Below, piece after piece: positions 43,742-55,965 of a stretch of 64,000 bases of DNA. Both the position numbers and the translations under genes were made by a program. The notes below the pieces were generated by a model that was not told the origin of the DNA, ran no database searches, and worked only from the letters and a program-made list of their open reading frames with translations. This DNA is from Spisula solida (lineage: Eukaryota > Mollusca > Bivalvia > Venerida > Mactridae). Where the stretch lies: the NCBI GenBank assembly GCA_947247005.1, contig OX365962.1, forward strand, positions 6,917,201 through 6,981,200, given 5' to 3'. Position 1 is the stretch's first letter. The number at the start of each line of letters is the position of its first letter.

Positions 43742-46700
43742 TTATTGACATGGTACTGCATTACATAGATCAATTTGTTGTGAATCCCCAGCACAGACTT
43801 GACCACCATACGATGGAGCCGGTGATGTACAGGCCCTTGTTCGTGATCTACTACCAATATCACAGGTTTTGCTACAAGACGACCATGTCCCCCATTGTGC
43901 CCAATTACCGTCCGTGACTGTTCATGAAACATACAAAAGTAGGTTATTATATCCATCTATATTAGGCTGGCTTAGAATGAGAAGGTCGTAACTACTTACG
44001 ACCTTATAAGACACATACATATTTGAATCTGCATCGCAAGGCGCTTCCTATGAGCGTATTTTCTTGAAAATCGGAACAGGTCATGTCGACCAAACTGATG
44101 TTGGAAAAGCTTGCTATTCCATAAGTAAAGAGTAGTTTTCAGACAGTGTTTTCTTGTTTTTTTTTTCAAAATAGCGTTTTTGAACTTACAACCTTCTTAT
44201 TCTAAACCAGCGATTTGTATAACTGTGCATACTGTATATATTTGTTTATAAGACGACATCTGTTATAGGACGAATACGGGCATCGATCCTCGTATAAGCC
44301 AGAGCGCCTAAGAAATGAGTAGATACTGTAGCAGAACATGATTTTATTGAATAATTTTACATATGAAACATTGTTTTAACGAAACAAGTGAAACGTGTAC
44401 AACTGGCGCATACAATTACTACAGTAAGTCCCCGGATGAGGCCTCACAATGTCGAATTTTGCATTTTTTGCTTTTTTGGAACTTTTTTTGCAATTTTAAA
44501 TAATCAAAGTATTGATTTTAAAACAAACATGATAATGCTATTGATACAAACATGGAAACCATAGTGAACAAGATACCAGAAGAAATATAGAAGCATACTG
44601 GGAATAACTTGACTAGTGTGACTACGGAAGCAGCAAATGCAGATAGTTTATCATAAGATAAGATAAGATAAAGTTTAATTCCAATCAAGGGTCATATAAC
44701 ATGACATATGAATCACAGATAAAACAAAATGGATTGAAAATATAAACATAACAACAAAGAACTTTTAAAGTAAAAAAGGCTTGATTTTGATTAGGTAACA
44801 CAAATAAATAAGGCTTGCTGTATCCGGGTTAGTATAACGAGTAAGTATATTCTATACACGTTCATACATGACGTCACTTAACCCACTAAATGACGTCATT
44901 TTATGCCGTAAATGACGTTACTTTTGGCGTCGTTTATATAAGGAGTCGTTATTTCAACAGAAAAATGGGATTTTTCGTGTTATTAGAGTCATACGATATA
45001 AAGAATCTAACAGACGTTGTCAATTGATTTAAACTCGTTTAAAGTTTATATCGATTGACAACTCGTGATAGACCCTCAATATATTAAACGATAGGGAATA
45101 GGGACTCGTTGATTGAGGGTAAGAGTATGTGCTAAATATAGAATTCAACCTACCTTGTGAGTTATTATTGAGATAAGCGATCAGTGCATCCTTCTCTGTG
45201 GTGTATCCATCTATCAAATAAAAAAAATATATTTGATTTGTGTGATTTCAATCCGTTGCTGTCAATTAACAATCCGTGATTAATGTATCGATTTTCTTTT
45301 CAAATACCGGCATTTCATTGGTCAATCACAACGCTAATTGAATATAGAAAATAAATTTAATTGGTTGGTTTGGATTTCATCTAAAACAATCAGAATAGAA
45401 ATGATGAAACGAGGAAGTCGTGAAATTGGCGAGCAGACGAGTGTTTTTTGTTTTAATAGATCTTTGAATGAGAAAAGAAAACTGCCCCAGATTTTTTTTT
45501 ATTATTAGCGAACGTTAAAATATCACGAAATGTGATCACTACATTGTAATTGACAATATCGAGTGACGATTTCACGACGAATAATTGACAACTTTGCCTT
45601 TATTTAATACTTTTATCACTGATTGAAAAGTTCAACACTGATTGACAATTTCGAAAATGCCTGAAAAAAATACCACGAATAATTGACAATTTCACCGCTG
45701 ATTAACAATTTCACCACTAATTGACAATTTCACCACCAGTTGACAATTTCACCACTGATTGACAAGTTCACCACTAATTGACAATTTCACCACAAATAAT
45801 ATAAGTGATAATTTCACCACTTATTGACAATATATAACTTACTTTCATTACAGAGTGGACCTGTACATGCGCGTTTAGGATAAGGCAGGTCAACACCACC
45901 AAAGGCATCAAAATGGACTCTGGTGTTGGCCTGGAAATTAAACATAAAAAGTATACAAATTATAGTAGGATCCAAAGAATCGGTTAAATAAAGCCTAAAA
46001 TAGAGAGTTCTTAAATTCGAACATTCGTATCATTAATGCGGTATAAGTATTATAATTGAAATGTTTCAATTTCTGAGATGGTCTATCAATGTTGTGTTCC
46101 TTATTATTGAGGTCTATGTTCCTATTATTGAGATTGATTATCAATGATGTGTTCCTATTATTGAGATGGTCTATCAATGTGTTCCTATTATTGAGATGGT
46201 CTATCAATGATGTGTTCCTATTATTGAGATGGTCTATCAATGTGTTCCTATTATTGAGATGGTCTATCAATGATGTGCTCCTATTATTGAGAGGGTCAAT
46301 CAATGTGTTCCTATTATTGAGATGGTCTATCAATGATGTGTTCCTATTATTGAGATGGTCTATCAATGTGTTCCTATTATTGAGATGGTCTATCAATGTG
46401 TTCCTATTATTGAGATGGTCTATAAATGTGTTCCTATTATTGAGATGGTCTATCACTGTTGTGTTCCTATTATTGAGATGGTCTATCAATGATGTGTTCC
46501 TGTTATTGAGATGGTCTATCAATGTGTTCCTATTATTGAGATGGTCTATCAATGATGTGTTCCTATTATTGATGTCGTCTCGTCATTGGTGTGGTTTTGC
46601 TATTACATTGGTTTCGTGAATAAATAGGTCAATAATTGTGCATATGGACTTATAATTAGTGTGATCTTATGATTGATAGGATCTTATGATTGATATGATC

Positions 46701-49700
46701 TTATGATTGATGTGATCGTGTGATTGATGTGATTTTATTATCAACGTGATTGTATAAATGTTGTGTGACCTTATAGTTGAAGTGTTCTTTTAATAGGTGT
46801 GATTTTATGATTGTCATGATCTTAAAAATGGTGTAATCGCATAATTGACGTGATTTATCAAATTGATGTGATTGTTTTATTGATGTGACCATGCGAATAG
46901 TGTGTGATCATATAAGTGGTGTGGTCATATAATCGATGTGTAATCATATAATCGATGAAATCTTATATAATTGATGTTATCTTAAAATAGGCGTAATCGT
47001 ATACTTGATGTGATCTTATACAATTGGTGTGATCCTATAATGAAGTACACTTACAGTCTCACATTTACTGTCTGATGGAGAGCAGCATCCATGCCAATAA
47101 TAATCAGGTTGTCGTCGCTCGTTGTAAGCGCGTATACACTTCTACAAATACGAGAACACCATTCATGACAATACTTATTATACATGTACCACATTATTAT
47201 ACATGAGCCAACCATCTAGACAATCTGATTGGCTGAGGGCATATCATGCGATACTAGTATCACACTCATTAATAGTCATGAGCAATTCAGACACTCTGAT
47301 TGGCCGAGGGCATATCATGTGATACTAGTATCACACTCATTCATATTCATGAGCCATCTAGACAATCTGATTGGTCGAGACCATAATCATGTGATACTAG
47401 TATCACACTCATTAATATCCATGAGCAATTCAGACAATCTGATTGGCCCAGAGCATATCATGTGATACTAGTATGCGATATTATGAATGTTACCCTCCAA
47501 TGGCTGACAGGGGGGTAACATTTTCAATACCGGTATCACACTCATTATTATTCATGAGGCATTCAGACGTTTTGATTGGCTTAGAGTGTACCATGTGATA
47601 TGCGATGTCCGAATGTTAACCTTCTAATGGCTGACCGGTGGATGACGTTTTCAATACGGTATCACTCGCTTCAATATTTATGAGCAATTAGCAAATATCA
47701 CCATAATATGTTTCGGTATAATAAGATGAATATCACGTAGCAATGAGAGTGACATGCTTACTGTGACATTCAGTTTTTTAGGTAGACGATAATATCTTTA
47801 AAAAGATAGACGGTGCAATGCTCAATCAGAGTGTATCAATTGTTTGCTGATCAATAGCAATGCAAACGTATCGAGACACGTACTTAGGCACTTACGGAGA
47901 GCAACTGAAACAGGTGCAGGACAAACCGTATCGTAAAATATATTTTTACTATCTTATCCTTTTCTATTTAGTTGACTAACTGATCCCTTGTTATTTCGTT
48001 TACTTACTGGTCCCTTGCTATAACGTTTACTATCTGGTCCCTTGCTACTTCGTTTACTTACTGATCCCTTGTTATTTCGTTTAGTTACTGATCCCTTGTT
48101 ATTTCGTTTAGTTACTGATCCCTTGTTATTTCGTTTAGTTACTGATCTCTTGCTATAACGTTAATTACTGGTCCCTTGTTATTACTAGGGTGTAACGTTA
48201 ATTTTTCTTGCGGTTAGGTATATTTCAGTTCGAAACGATATTTCTAATAGCTGCATAAAATACTTCAATTTTCCAACTGAGAGTAGGCGGAATTATAACG
48301 AATGATGCATGATAATTACACAATCAGTAGGCTGCAGCATATTTTCGTTGTCAGCATAATACATGTATTAAGTTAATAAAATCTTGTACGAAACCGTATC
48401 TAAATTTAGAAATGTTGTACAAATGAACCGTGTGGAGCTAAATTTTGCGGTTATTACGTTTATTTACGGACTCCTTGTATTACGTTTACTAACTGATCCC
48501 TTGCTATTACGTTTACAGGCTGATCCCTAGTTATTACGTTTACTGGCTGATCCCTAGCTATTACGTTTACTGGCTGATCCCTTGCTATTACGTTTACTTG
48601 CTGTTTCCCTATTATAACGTTTACTTACGGAGCCTTTGGCGCAGACATCGATAGAATGACACCTTCCATGGTCAGCATTGGTATATCCACAACCAACGCA
48701 AATTGCATAACCATCATCATATAATGCCTTAAGTGTCTCTGGAATAATTAAGAAAAAATGAATATGTTATCGTTGAATTAAACACAGTCACAAGTTCGGA
48801 TGCGTAGCAATTAAATCACGGGTGCGTGAACAAATGACGGCGCTTTATTATAGTACATTCATTATTTCGATTCTTTTGTGTAAAATGCCGAGCATATCCT
48901 TTATTTGCCAGTCAGCTTTCTGCTTAAATATGGCAGGCATATATATGTGTGCCTCCATCCGAATTTGAACCCACGGCAAGCGCGCTAACCATTGAGCTAC
49001 GGAGGCCACACTCCTAACATAGCCCAAATTGCGCATTTGACAACACATAAAGATAAAGTAACAGCTGCACTATTTTCTTCATCGGAACGCTATTAAAGTC
49101 ATTTGCCGTAGCTGTGTTTTAATAGTGATTCATGCACACATTGGTTTACTCTATGTGTGTATAAGTGAAACTGCTGGTTATGCTAAATTTAAGCAATAAT
49201 GAATACGTAGCTATGTTTTGTTACGTAATAAAATATAGGCATGTGTTTGGATGCGTAGGAATTAAATCACGAGTGCGTAGCACGAGTGATTTAATGTACG
49301 CATCCAAACGAGTGCCTATATTTTATAACACAACAATGCACAACTCCTATTTATTATTTCGATTCTAACATCGTCAATGTTCTGCCATTTATAGCACGAC
49401 AAAACAAAACAGGTCAAACTACTTTCTTTCCTAGGAAAGTTACCGCCACCGTTACGTCATTTGTCATAGTATATGACGTCAAACGTGACGTCATCAATCA
49501 GCTATGTTTTATCGCGGTAATAAAATATGATAGGCTCAATATACGCAAAGAAGGCAAACCTCACGTGCTATGTTAGAACATCAAATTATTTACATGTGAC
49601 CACTCAATGTCAGAAAAATGGGACTGGTTAGCCTCCATCCATGTATGACTGGAATAATGTAAGTGTAACTACACATAACCATGATCAACCATGGGAATCA

Positions 49701-52700
49701 CACCTGGGTCGTTTGGTTACAAATCCACCAACCATTGGACCACGATCTCGTCTCGGTCTATACTACGGACCGTATACATTTGTAATCACGTACAGGGTGT
49801 CCAAAAAGAAAGTATACAGTTTCAGTGTCTATTTATCAATTCCCTACAATCTGCTATCGCAACGAAAATTTACACACGTATAATTATATAAAAGACGTAA
49901 GTTTTTTCTGTGACCTATTTAAAATTATAACCCAGATAATTTTTAGAAAAATGTCAATTTTCTAAAATTATCTTATTTTGCCCGTGACGTCATTTTAAAG
50001 TAATTAACGACGTTTTCACGATGCATGTCGCCTCTCGATATTTCCCTTCTTGCACTCGTTCTTTGAAACTATAAATTACATTTCCACATGTGTGTAACCT
50101 GATCTTCTAACCTTCTCGGTACACATCAGCTATTCAATGCAACGACATGGTTCGTTTATCGTAGCATCGGTTGCTTAATATTATACCGGTAAGTATGGTT
50201 GGTAATCCATGGCCCGTTGCCTAAGCAAAGCGCTACTGGGCGCTTTATTACACCTCCCGTTCAATTTGATATAGTGGACATTGACTCCTACCCATGTGAA
50301 GCTCTAAGAAGCGCTTTGCTAGGTGTGTAGTATCATACAGAGAAGAAGCACACTTGTTTCTTTTACATGACGACGAATATCACTGTACATGTAGTACGTT
50401 GTCAATGAAAACTAAAATAGTTGTACAAGGAAAAACCAACACCATCGACGTCAGTGGTGTAGTTATTGCATTCCCATGACAAATGCTTTGTGGACTTCCA
50501 GATCAGTTCGTCCCATGGTCACTAGTCAATATGTTTGCTCCGGGGGCTAGAGATTGCCGATTTGATTCCAGATTGCGACATTCTATAGTCATAAGGCATT
50601 AACTTAAAGTCCCATTATGCCTTAAATGGCTATATTCAAAAAGAAATAGCTTGGCAACCTATCTGCAAAATGATGTATTTTGGGCACTTTAGTTGAATAC
50701 CAAAGGTTGAAAACACCATAAGATGAAAGAAATCGAAATAAAGCCACTAGTTGGTTTGTAAACAAAACAGCGAAATGTAAACAATAAATGCATAATTTAA
50801 AGTCTAAGGGGAGCAACTCTTGCAAAATTGGTATTTTGTTATCCATAAATTTTACTAAGAGTGATTTTTGGCATACTATTTCGACAGATAGAGCTGACAT
50901 TCTGTCGTCAATTATAGGTCATTTGTGAAAAACATCCTAATTCTTTATATTTAGTCTATTTATTGGATGATCGGATAAATTTTTTTGGGAGAGATAATGT
51001 GACTTTAAATAGTGTTTGTTTGCCACAGATCGTCCTTTTAGGATTGAGGGTAGGCAGTGAAGTTGAACGTCTCAATCTGACAACAAGTCTAATTTCATCC
51101 CCCCAGAAAAAAAATTCTGATTTCTCAACAATTATTATTTCGAGTAGGGGTGATTTAGGTTAGTAGGTAGCGGGAGGTTAAATAAACAATATTTTATTTT
51201 AGGCCTGAATGACACAGGCCATGTGTTTTAATATTGTGGCTGGGTAGTGGTATGTGAATAAAATCAAAAGAATAACTCTCCGACTTACGTCTTTGTCCGT
51301 CATTCATTCTGGTTAAATCTACAATATACAAATATAAGATATATTACACCCGCATTAGATAATTATGGAGCCATATAACTGCCACCACATAAATATTAAT
51401 TTTCATGAAATATTTCGGGGGTTTCATGAAAACAGAAAAATATTATGAATGCAAGATAAATATCTTAACGTGAAAATTTGCCAGTAACTGCGTTGATCTG
51501 CCACAACATTCCTGTTATTTTTTTCAGAAAGCAACTAACTTTTTACGAAAGTGTATTATTTTTCACGAAGACATTTTTACGTTTCACGAAACTTTTCACG
51601 AAAGTCGATTATTTTCACCAAAACATCTTTACGTTTTGCGAAACATTTTTATGCTTTCATGAAAAACTTATTTAGTTTCGTGAAAGCATCATCTTTATGT
51701 GGTGTCAGTTCAGAGCACTAACAAGCAGAATTTGGTGTTACGATAATTTATCTGTCTTCATGATAATTATATATTTTCATGAAATATCCCATAATTTTTA
51801 CGAAAGTTTTCATGAAATCTTAAAGTTAAGTGGTGGCAGTTATATGGCTCCATAGATAATAAATAAACTGTGTGTGATAAGAATAGAGTGACACAGTGGT
51901 CGAGTCCACTATTATGGTGTAAAACAATTTATAAAGGCTTATCCAGGCATATATAAGTCCACTGCTAAACAACAATACCTTACCTAGTCAGTCAATGGTT
52001 GTAATCGTCTGTGTACACATAAAAAAGCGTAACTCTCACATTATTACCTGCGAGCCTTGAGCGAGCAGGTTTATTGGATAGCTTAAAGTGAAAAGTCCAT
52101 GGAGGGGCACGTGACCTGTTCTCAATGGTTTACGATTTCAAAAAAAAAAATCCAAAAAAAGATGAATTTTGTAAGAATGTCGTGCACCAGATTTATTCCA
52201 TGCGGATAACATCGGTCTTGGTCGCATTGCAATAGTTTATTTATCATAACTGGACAATATATACTATGTTTAAGCTGAAAACAAAACTACCAAGTAAATG
52301 ACCAGTCTATGCAGAAAAAACATCCGCCCATTTGTGTGTCGAATGCGAAACAAGTTAATCCATTATGCCATATCGTGCAATATTTCTATTTCAACTTTCA
52401 TCGGGTGTATATAGTATGGTCAAGTCTGATATTTGACGTCATATGTTTCATCAAGCGTATACTACAGTGTAGCTATACAACGCGACTCTGACGTCAAATT
52501 CAAAACGAAATTTGTCAAACTTGGACAACGAAATTAGCCGTACGTGTTTAATTGCTATACCGATGTCTATAAAACGTACGACGAAATTACATAATACATG
52601 ACGAACATCACTTACCAAATCGACACTTATTGCTCACCTCCGTGTTTGCTGAAAGTATATAAAATGTAATAAATGTAAGCCTCCCTTAATAAGTGTATGT

Positions 52701-55570
52701 CTATTTATCCAGTCACTTCCGGCAATATCAACCGGATATTTAGGTGCCGAATAAACTGAGCTTTACTAGGTCACCTGGTCATGTGACTTCTGATAAACCG
52801 TCACCTGACCCCCCGTGATATGACGGACTACTTCTTATATGAGAGTCGATGGTAGAAATTCCGTACCCGAGGACGAGTTTTCCTATCCTCAATGGAAGAT
52901 TTGTTGTCTTCGACTTACCTACGTCTACATGATGCCTATCAAAATATCCGACGTCGTTGTTTATAGAAGAAGAAGAAGAAGAATGTATTCAAAAAAGCGT
53001 GCATAATCCCCTTATCCACGTACAGTTTCATAGACCTAGTCCTAGGTTGTTTGAGTCAGTATGTCAGGATCCAGATTCTCACGTATTTTCACTATTTATG
53101 TCTCCATAGAAACCACAATTTTTGTCAGAATCAAACTATATTTTGAACATAACCCCTCATTGACCTAGATATCCACATACCAAGTTTGATAAACCTTAGG
53201 GTTGAGATTGTTCGTTCGTCTGTCAGTCCGCCGAATGGACGGCAAACAAATAGTCCCTTGGTTTAAAACACGAGGGGACTAATGATATAGTAAATCTAAA
53301 GCATCTTATCCATTGTAGCAATACCACGTGACTTTTGACTACAGTTACAAGAAGAAATTTGTAAACATTGGAAAATAAAAAAAGCCATAAGTATTTTATT
53401 TCTTCGTCGATTTCTATGAAATATACGCCACGCTAAGGGGACAATTATTTGCTTTCCGTGAAATATAAAATATTTTTCCGCGGCTGTACCGTTTTGTCCA
53501 TTACCTTGTGAAACCGTGGAACATGTAGGTTTCACAGGGTAAAGGAAAAATCAGTAAAACTGCTGATAAATATCTAATATTTCACGGAAAGCAAATACAT
53601 TCCCCTTTAGGGTGGCGTATATTTTATAGAAATCGATGAAGAAATAAAATACTTATGGCTATATTTTTGTACCGATGTTTACAAATTTCTACTTGTAACT
53701 GTAGCCAAAAGTCACGTGGTATTGCTAAACTGTAATCCAATGGAGAGAATTAGTAAAACAGCAGTCAATCTACTGTAAAGTTGGTGAATGTAAAGGTGCA
53801 TAATGTTACCTGGTAATACATTGCGAATTTCTCGGGGTAGTTTGTTGTAGTACTCAGAAATTGTATCCAGTACAAAACGTTTCCCGGATCCTGAAACATT
53901 GAAACAAAGATCTAAACACACAGATTGGAGACTCAGTTGAAAGCTGGGAGAAAATGCAACCTATCATGCAATAGCTTCTGTTATTGTGCATCAAAAGTTA
54001 TGTTTGTCATCCTTTTTTAATAAACCGATGTCTCATTTTGAAGAACTAAGTTTTTTCTATTGTTTGAAATAACTTGTTTTTGTCTATCTCTTAATATATA
54101 ATTCAGAAATTTATGATTTGAATGAGGCAAATCGGGTATTTTCTGATTAAATTTGGATTTCCATTAAAATGAGGGTAGGTCTGGCTCTTTGGGGTCTATT
54201 GTTTCATTCATTTACTGATTTCAATAAATGAGGTATCATTGTAAAACTGAATAATATATCTATTGCATAGAACTACTAGTTTTTGTCTATGTTCATTAAA
54301 ACAGGAGATACAAGGTTTTGAACACAAACGAGATTTCGCGATATTTCAGAAGATTGCTGCGAGATACTGTGCTATTTGATACATCATTCAAATCTTTGTA
54401 TTTTTAGATCTTTGATTGAAACAAGTGTTAAAACATCAACACTAATAATTAGGGCTGCGTACCGGTTTCCGATATAAATCGAATACCTTTATGTTGCGTT
54501 CGATTGATACATCGTATCGAACGTGTCCGTATAGATAAAAAAATCGATCAACAAAAATACACATGTAAATCAACACAATCCCCATTTTCAGTGAAGTTTT
54601 TTCGTAGTTTATTTGTTTCGTCTCAACATGGTCAGGTCGTCGACGCAGCTTCTCAGGCCTGATTGTGTTCTGTATGTTAACTGCATGTTGTAAGTCCACA
54701 AGTGCCTATTTGCAGTATTTAGATATTGTATTGTTAAAAGACAGCCTGCCACTTCCGTGGTCAATATCCGGTGTTGATACATCCGAAAAGTGTGCATATT
54801 GCTACGACACCACGTGGAAAGTTCAATATCCGGTTTTTATAAGTCCGAAAAGTGTGCATACGGCACCACGTGGAAAGTTCAATATCCGGTTTTGATAAGT
54901 TCGAAAAGTATGCATACGTCACCACCTGGCAAGTTCAATATCCGGTTTTCATAAGTCCGAAAGTGTGCATACGGCACCACGTGGAAAGTTGAATATCCGA
55001 TTTTGATACGTGCGAAAAATGTGAATACTGCTACGATTCCACATGGAAAGTAGATTATTCTAGCAAAATAATGATTGCCGACCCAAAGTGAATAGTGACT
55101 GTTCAAATATTGTTTTATTGTCTGAAAGGTTTTCACTAAATTGTTCAGGGAAATCGAGGGAAAAAACTTTATATCACGTATACTTCATAGTAACGTCCCT
55201 TTGAAAACAAGGGAGACAATTTCAGAGAACAAGGGTTAACTCCCATTGAAATCAAGTGCGAGAAATATATAGACTAGGACTGAGCAGATCTTGAATCTCA
55301 TACAAACATTCAGTGGCCAAGTTATATCAAAACCTGGCAGTTGTGTTTGTCTTTTACTTTGTACTATTTTAACAATGTGGGTGTGTTTTATTATATTTTT
55401 ATGGGTATTTGTGGGTGGGTATTTTGGATGGAGTTTGTATGGGCTATATTTTCTAATGTGAACAGAAATACTGGAAAAAGTTATTACTTACCCTGCAGCG
55501 CGGAACAGTCTTGTCCCGAAACCACGGCAACAACAGAGAGAACTATTACACCTAAAATAGAAAGTACCAT
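43742..55570 (-). CDS. Secreted thrombospondin type 1 repeat protein, 9 exons
   Basis: Exons (high to low): 55570-55492, 53890-53810, 52648-52616, 51318-51289, 48738-48629, 47141-47055, 45930-45843, 45210-45154, 43917-43742. All have GT-AG borders, all phases agree and the total is 741 nt, 246 residues. The ATG starts a signal peptide (MVLSILGVIVLSVVAVVSG). Residues 22-167 hold 12 cysteines, including CVGCG at 88-92 and an adjacent pair at 130-131; I do not recognise this region. Residues 190-246 are a complete thrombospondin type 1 repeat: tryptophans 194, 197, 200 (WxxWxxW), CSKTCDIG at 203-210 (O-fucosylation motif CxxTCxxG), arginines 212, 214, 216 and six cysteines (203, 207, 218, 230, 240, 245). 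The chain ends one residue later. The repeat usually mediates extracellular binding. Exons 2-4 and 8 are symmetric phase 1. Function otherwise unknown. Confidence 0.88.
43968..44213 (+). mobile_element. MITE copy, GCTGGCTTAGAATGAGAA family
   Basis: It matches 25879-26112 from GGCTGGCTTAGAATGAGAAG to TTCTTATTCTAAACCAGCG. It starts about 50 bp from exon 9 of the TSP1 gene. Confidence 0.75.
44654..44678. repeat. (AGATA)n microsatellite
   Basis: About five AGATA units. The surrounding 44.2-45.15 kb of intron 8 shows nothing else I can name besides two TGACGTCA octamers. Confidence 0.8.
45640..45835. repeat. Irregular tandem repeat, about 20 bp
   Basis: Repeated TTGACAATTTCACCACTAA-type words in intron 7 of the TSP1 gene, ending just before exon 7's donor region. 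Confidence 0.75.
46085..46575. repeat. 30/33-bp minisatellite in intron 6 of the TSP1 gene
   Basis: About 15 units of TTCCTATTATTGAGATGGTC, with length variants of 30 and 33 bp. Since both are multiples of three and stop-free, long frames open on both strands; neither is credible coding. Degenerate related words continue to about 47040. Confidence 0.95.
47190..47690. repeat. About 70-bp tandem repeat in intron 5 of the TSP1 gene
   Basis: Units carry CTGATTGGC and GATACTAGTATCACACTCAT (itself with a palindromic ATACTAGTAT). At least five units, the last ones degenerate. Confidence 0.85.
47965..48630. repeat. 27-bp minisatellite meeting the exon 5 donor of the TSP1 gene
   Basis: Two blocks, 47965-48190 and 48460-48630, of TTACTGATCCCTTGTTATTT-type units separated by about 270 bp of other DNA. 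On the minus strand each unit starts like GTAAGTAAACG. The block touching exon 5 begins at its real donor (GTAAGT, 48628-48623). Confidence 0.9.
48948..49015 (-). repeat. tRNA-like sequence lacking an anticodon arm
   Basis: The minus strand has an acceptor-type pair GCCTCC / GGAGGC, a perfect A box TAGCTCAATGG and a B box GGTTCAAATTC, but only about 15 nt between D and T arms. It is a deleted tRNA or SINE head in intron 4 of the TSP1 gene. Confidence 0.6.
49223..49328. repeat. Inverted repeat, likely foldback MITE
   Basis: AAAATATAGGCATGTGTTTG and GATGCGT pair with ACGCATC and CAAACGAGTGCCTATATTTT, around AATCACGAGTGCGTAGCACG. A related half is at 48790-48835. Confidence 0.75.
50604..51008 (-). 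mobile_element. TTAA-type MITE copy, inverted
   Basis: Reverse complement of the 15612-16034 family, TTAA at both ends (TTAAAGTCCCATTATGCC left). Confidence 0.8.
51364..51852 (-). mobile_element. hAT-like MITE, second copy, with exact 8-bp duplication
   Basis: Same element as 31336-31835. TAGATAAT flanks it exactly at 51356-51363 and 51853-51860. It sits 45 bp upstream of exon 4 of the TSP1 gene, within the branch-point region of intron 3. Confidence 0.85.
51888..52046. mobile_element. Degraded CCAGTCAGGATA-family MITE
   Basis: It shares CGAGTCCACTAT and TAAAGGCTTAT with 11308-11516 and CTGTGTACACATAAA with 61180. Ends are decayed. Confidence 0.5.
53095..53283. repeat. Mollusc-style dispersed repeat (18215-18440 family)
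   Basis: It has CCATAGAAACCACAATTTTT, CATACCAAGTTTGAT and AGGGGACTAATGA in the same order as 18215-18440. Confidence 0.55.
53311..53733. mobile_element. Long copy of the CAGTGTAGCAATACCACGTG MITE
   Basis: Both ends are recognisable; the interior is longer than in 10956-11239 and partly mirror-repeated around 53540-53580. It ends 77 bp from exon 2 of the TSP1 gene. Confidence 0.65.
54765..55045. repeat. About 58-bp tandem repeat in intron 1 of the TSP1 gene
   Basis: About five units with CACCACGTGGAAAGTTCAAT and TATCCGGTTTTGATAAGT blocks; the outer ones are diverged. Confidence 0.85.
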
Positions 55571-55659
55571 TACTAAGTTACACTTAGTCTTAACAACAAT
55601 TCATCATATAATTCTGATAATTCGAGCAACTGGCTTAACTCGAGCATTTGGCTCGTCCC

Positions 55660-55692
55660 GATGGGTCCTCGAAATAACGAGGTTTTACTGTA
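55660..55692 (-). repeat. pogo/Tigger-like terminal sequence
   Basis: The minus strand reads TACAGTAAAACCTCGTTATT, a familiar start of pogo-type elements by recall. No partner end is seen. It lies about 90 bp upstream of the TSP1 gene's start codon. Confidence 0.4.
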
Positions 55693-55965
55693 CCATAATT
55701 ATTTTGTTTCCTCTTAATTTGTTTCCCACACATAAAGTAGAAGCTTGTTCAGAAGAAATTCTCTCATACGACCACTCATCGGGCTGACCAAAATGCGCAA
55801 ATTCAAATGCAACTTACAAGACTTCAATGAAATGCTATGTTGTTAACAAATCACGTGATCGAAAGTGTCTATAACACAAACAATATACATGTACATGTGT
55901 ATCACCTGTTTGTAGGCGTAAGAATACAATATATAATTTAGGCTCTAATTACTCAAAATATGGAA

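Noticed and set aside
43675..43956. 93-codon minus-strand frame
   Set aside because: It overlaps exon 9 of the TSP1 gene in the wrong frame; the spliced frame gives a complete thrombospondin repeat instead.
45995..46619. Frames of 176 and 185 codons on opposite strands
   Set aside because: Both are read through the same intronic 30/33-bp array.
49641..49891. Two overlapping 66-80-codon plus-strand frames in intron 4 of the TSP1 gene
   Set aside because: The first looks briefly protein-like, but there are no splice signals or homologous motif I can name, and a transposon-end-like CAGGGTGTCCAAAAAG lies inside.
55341..55787. 148-codon plus-strand frame
   Set aside because: It is antisense to exon 1 of the TSP1 gene, with no domain or splice support.
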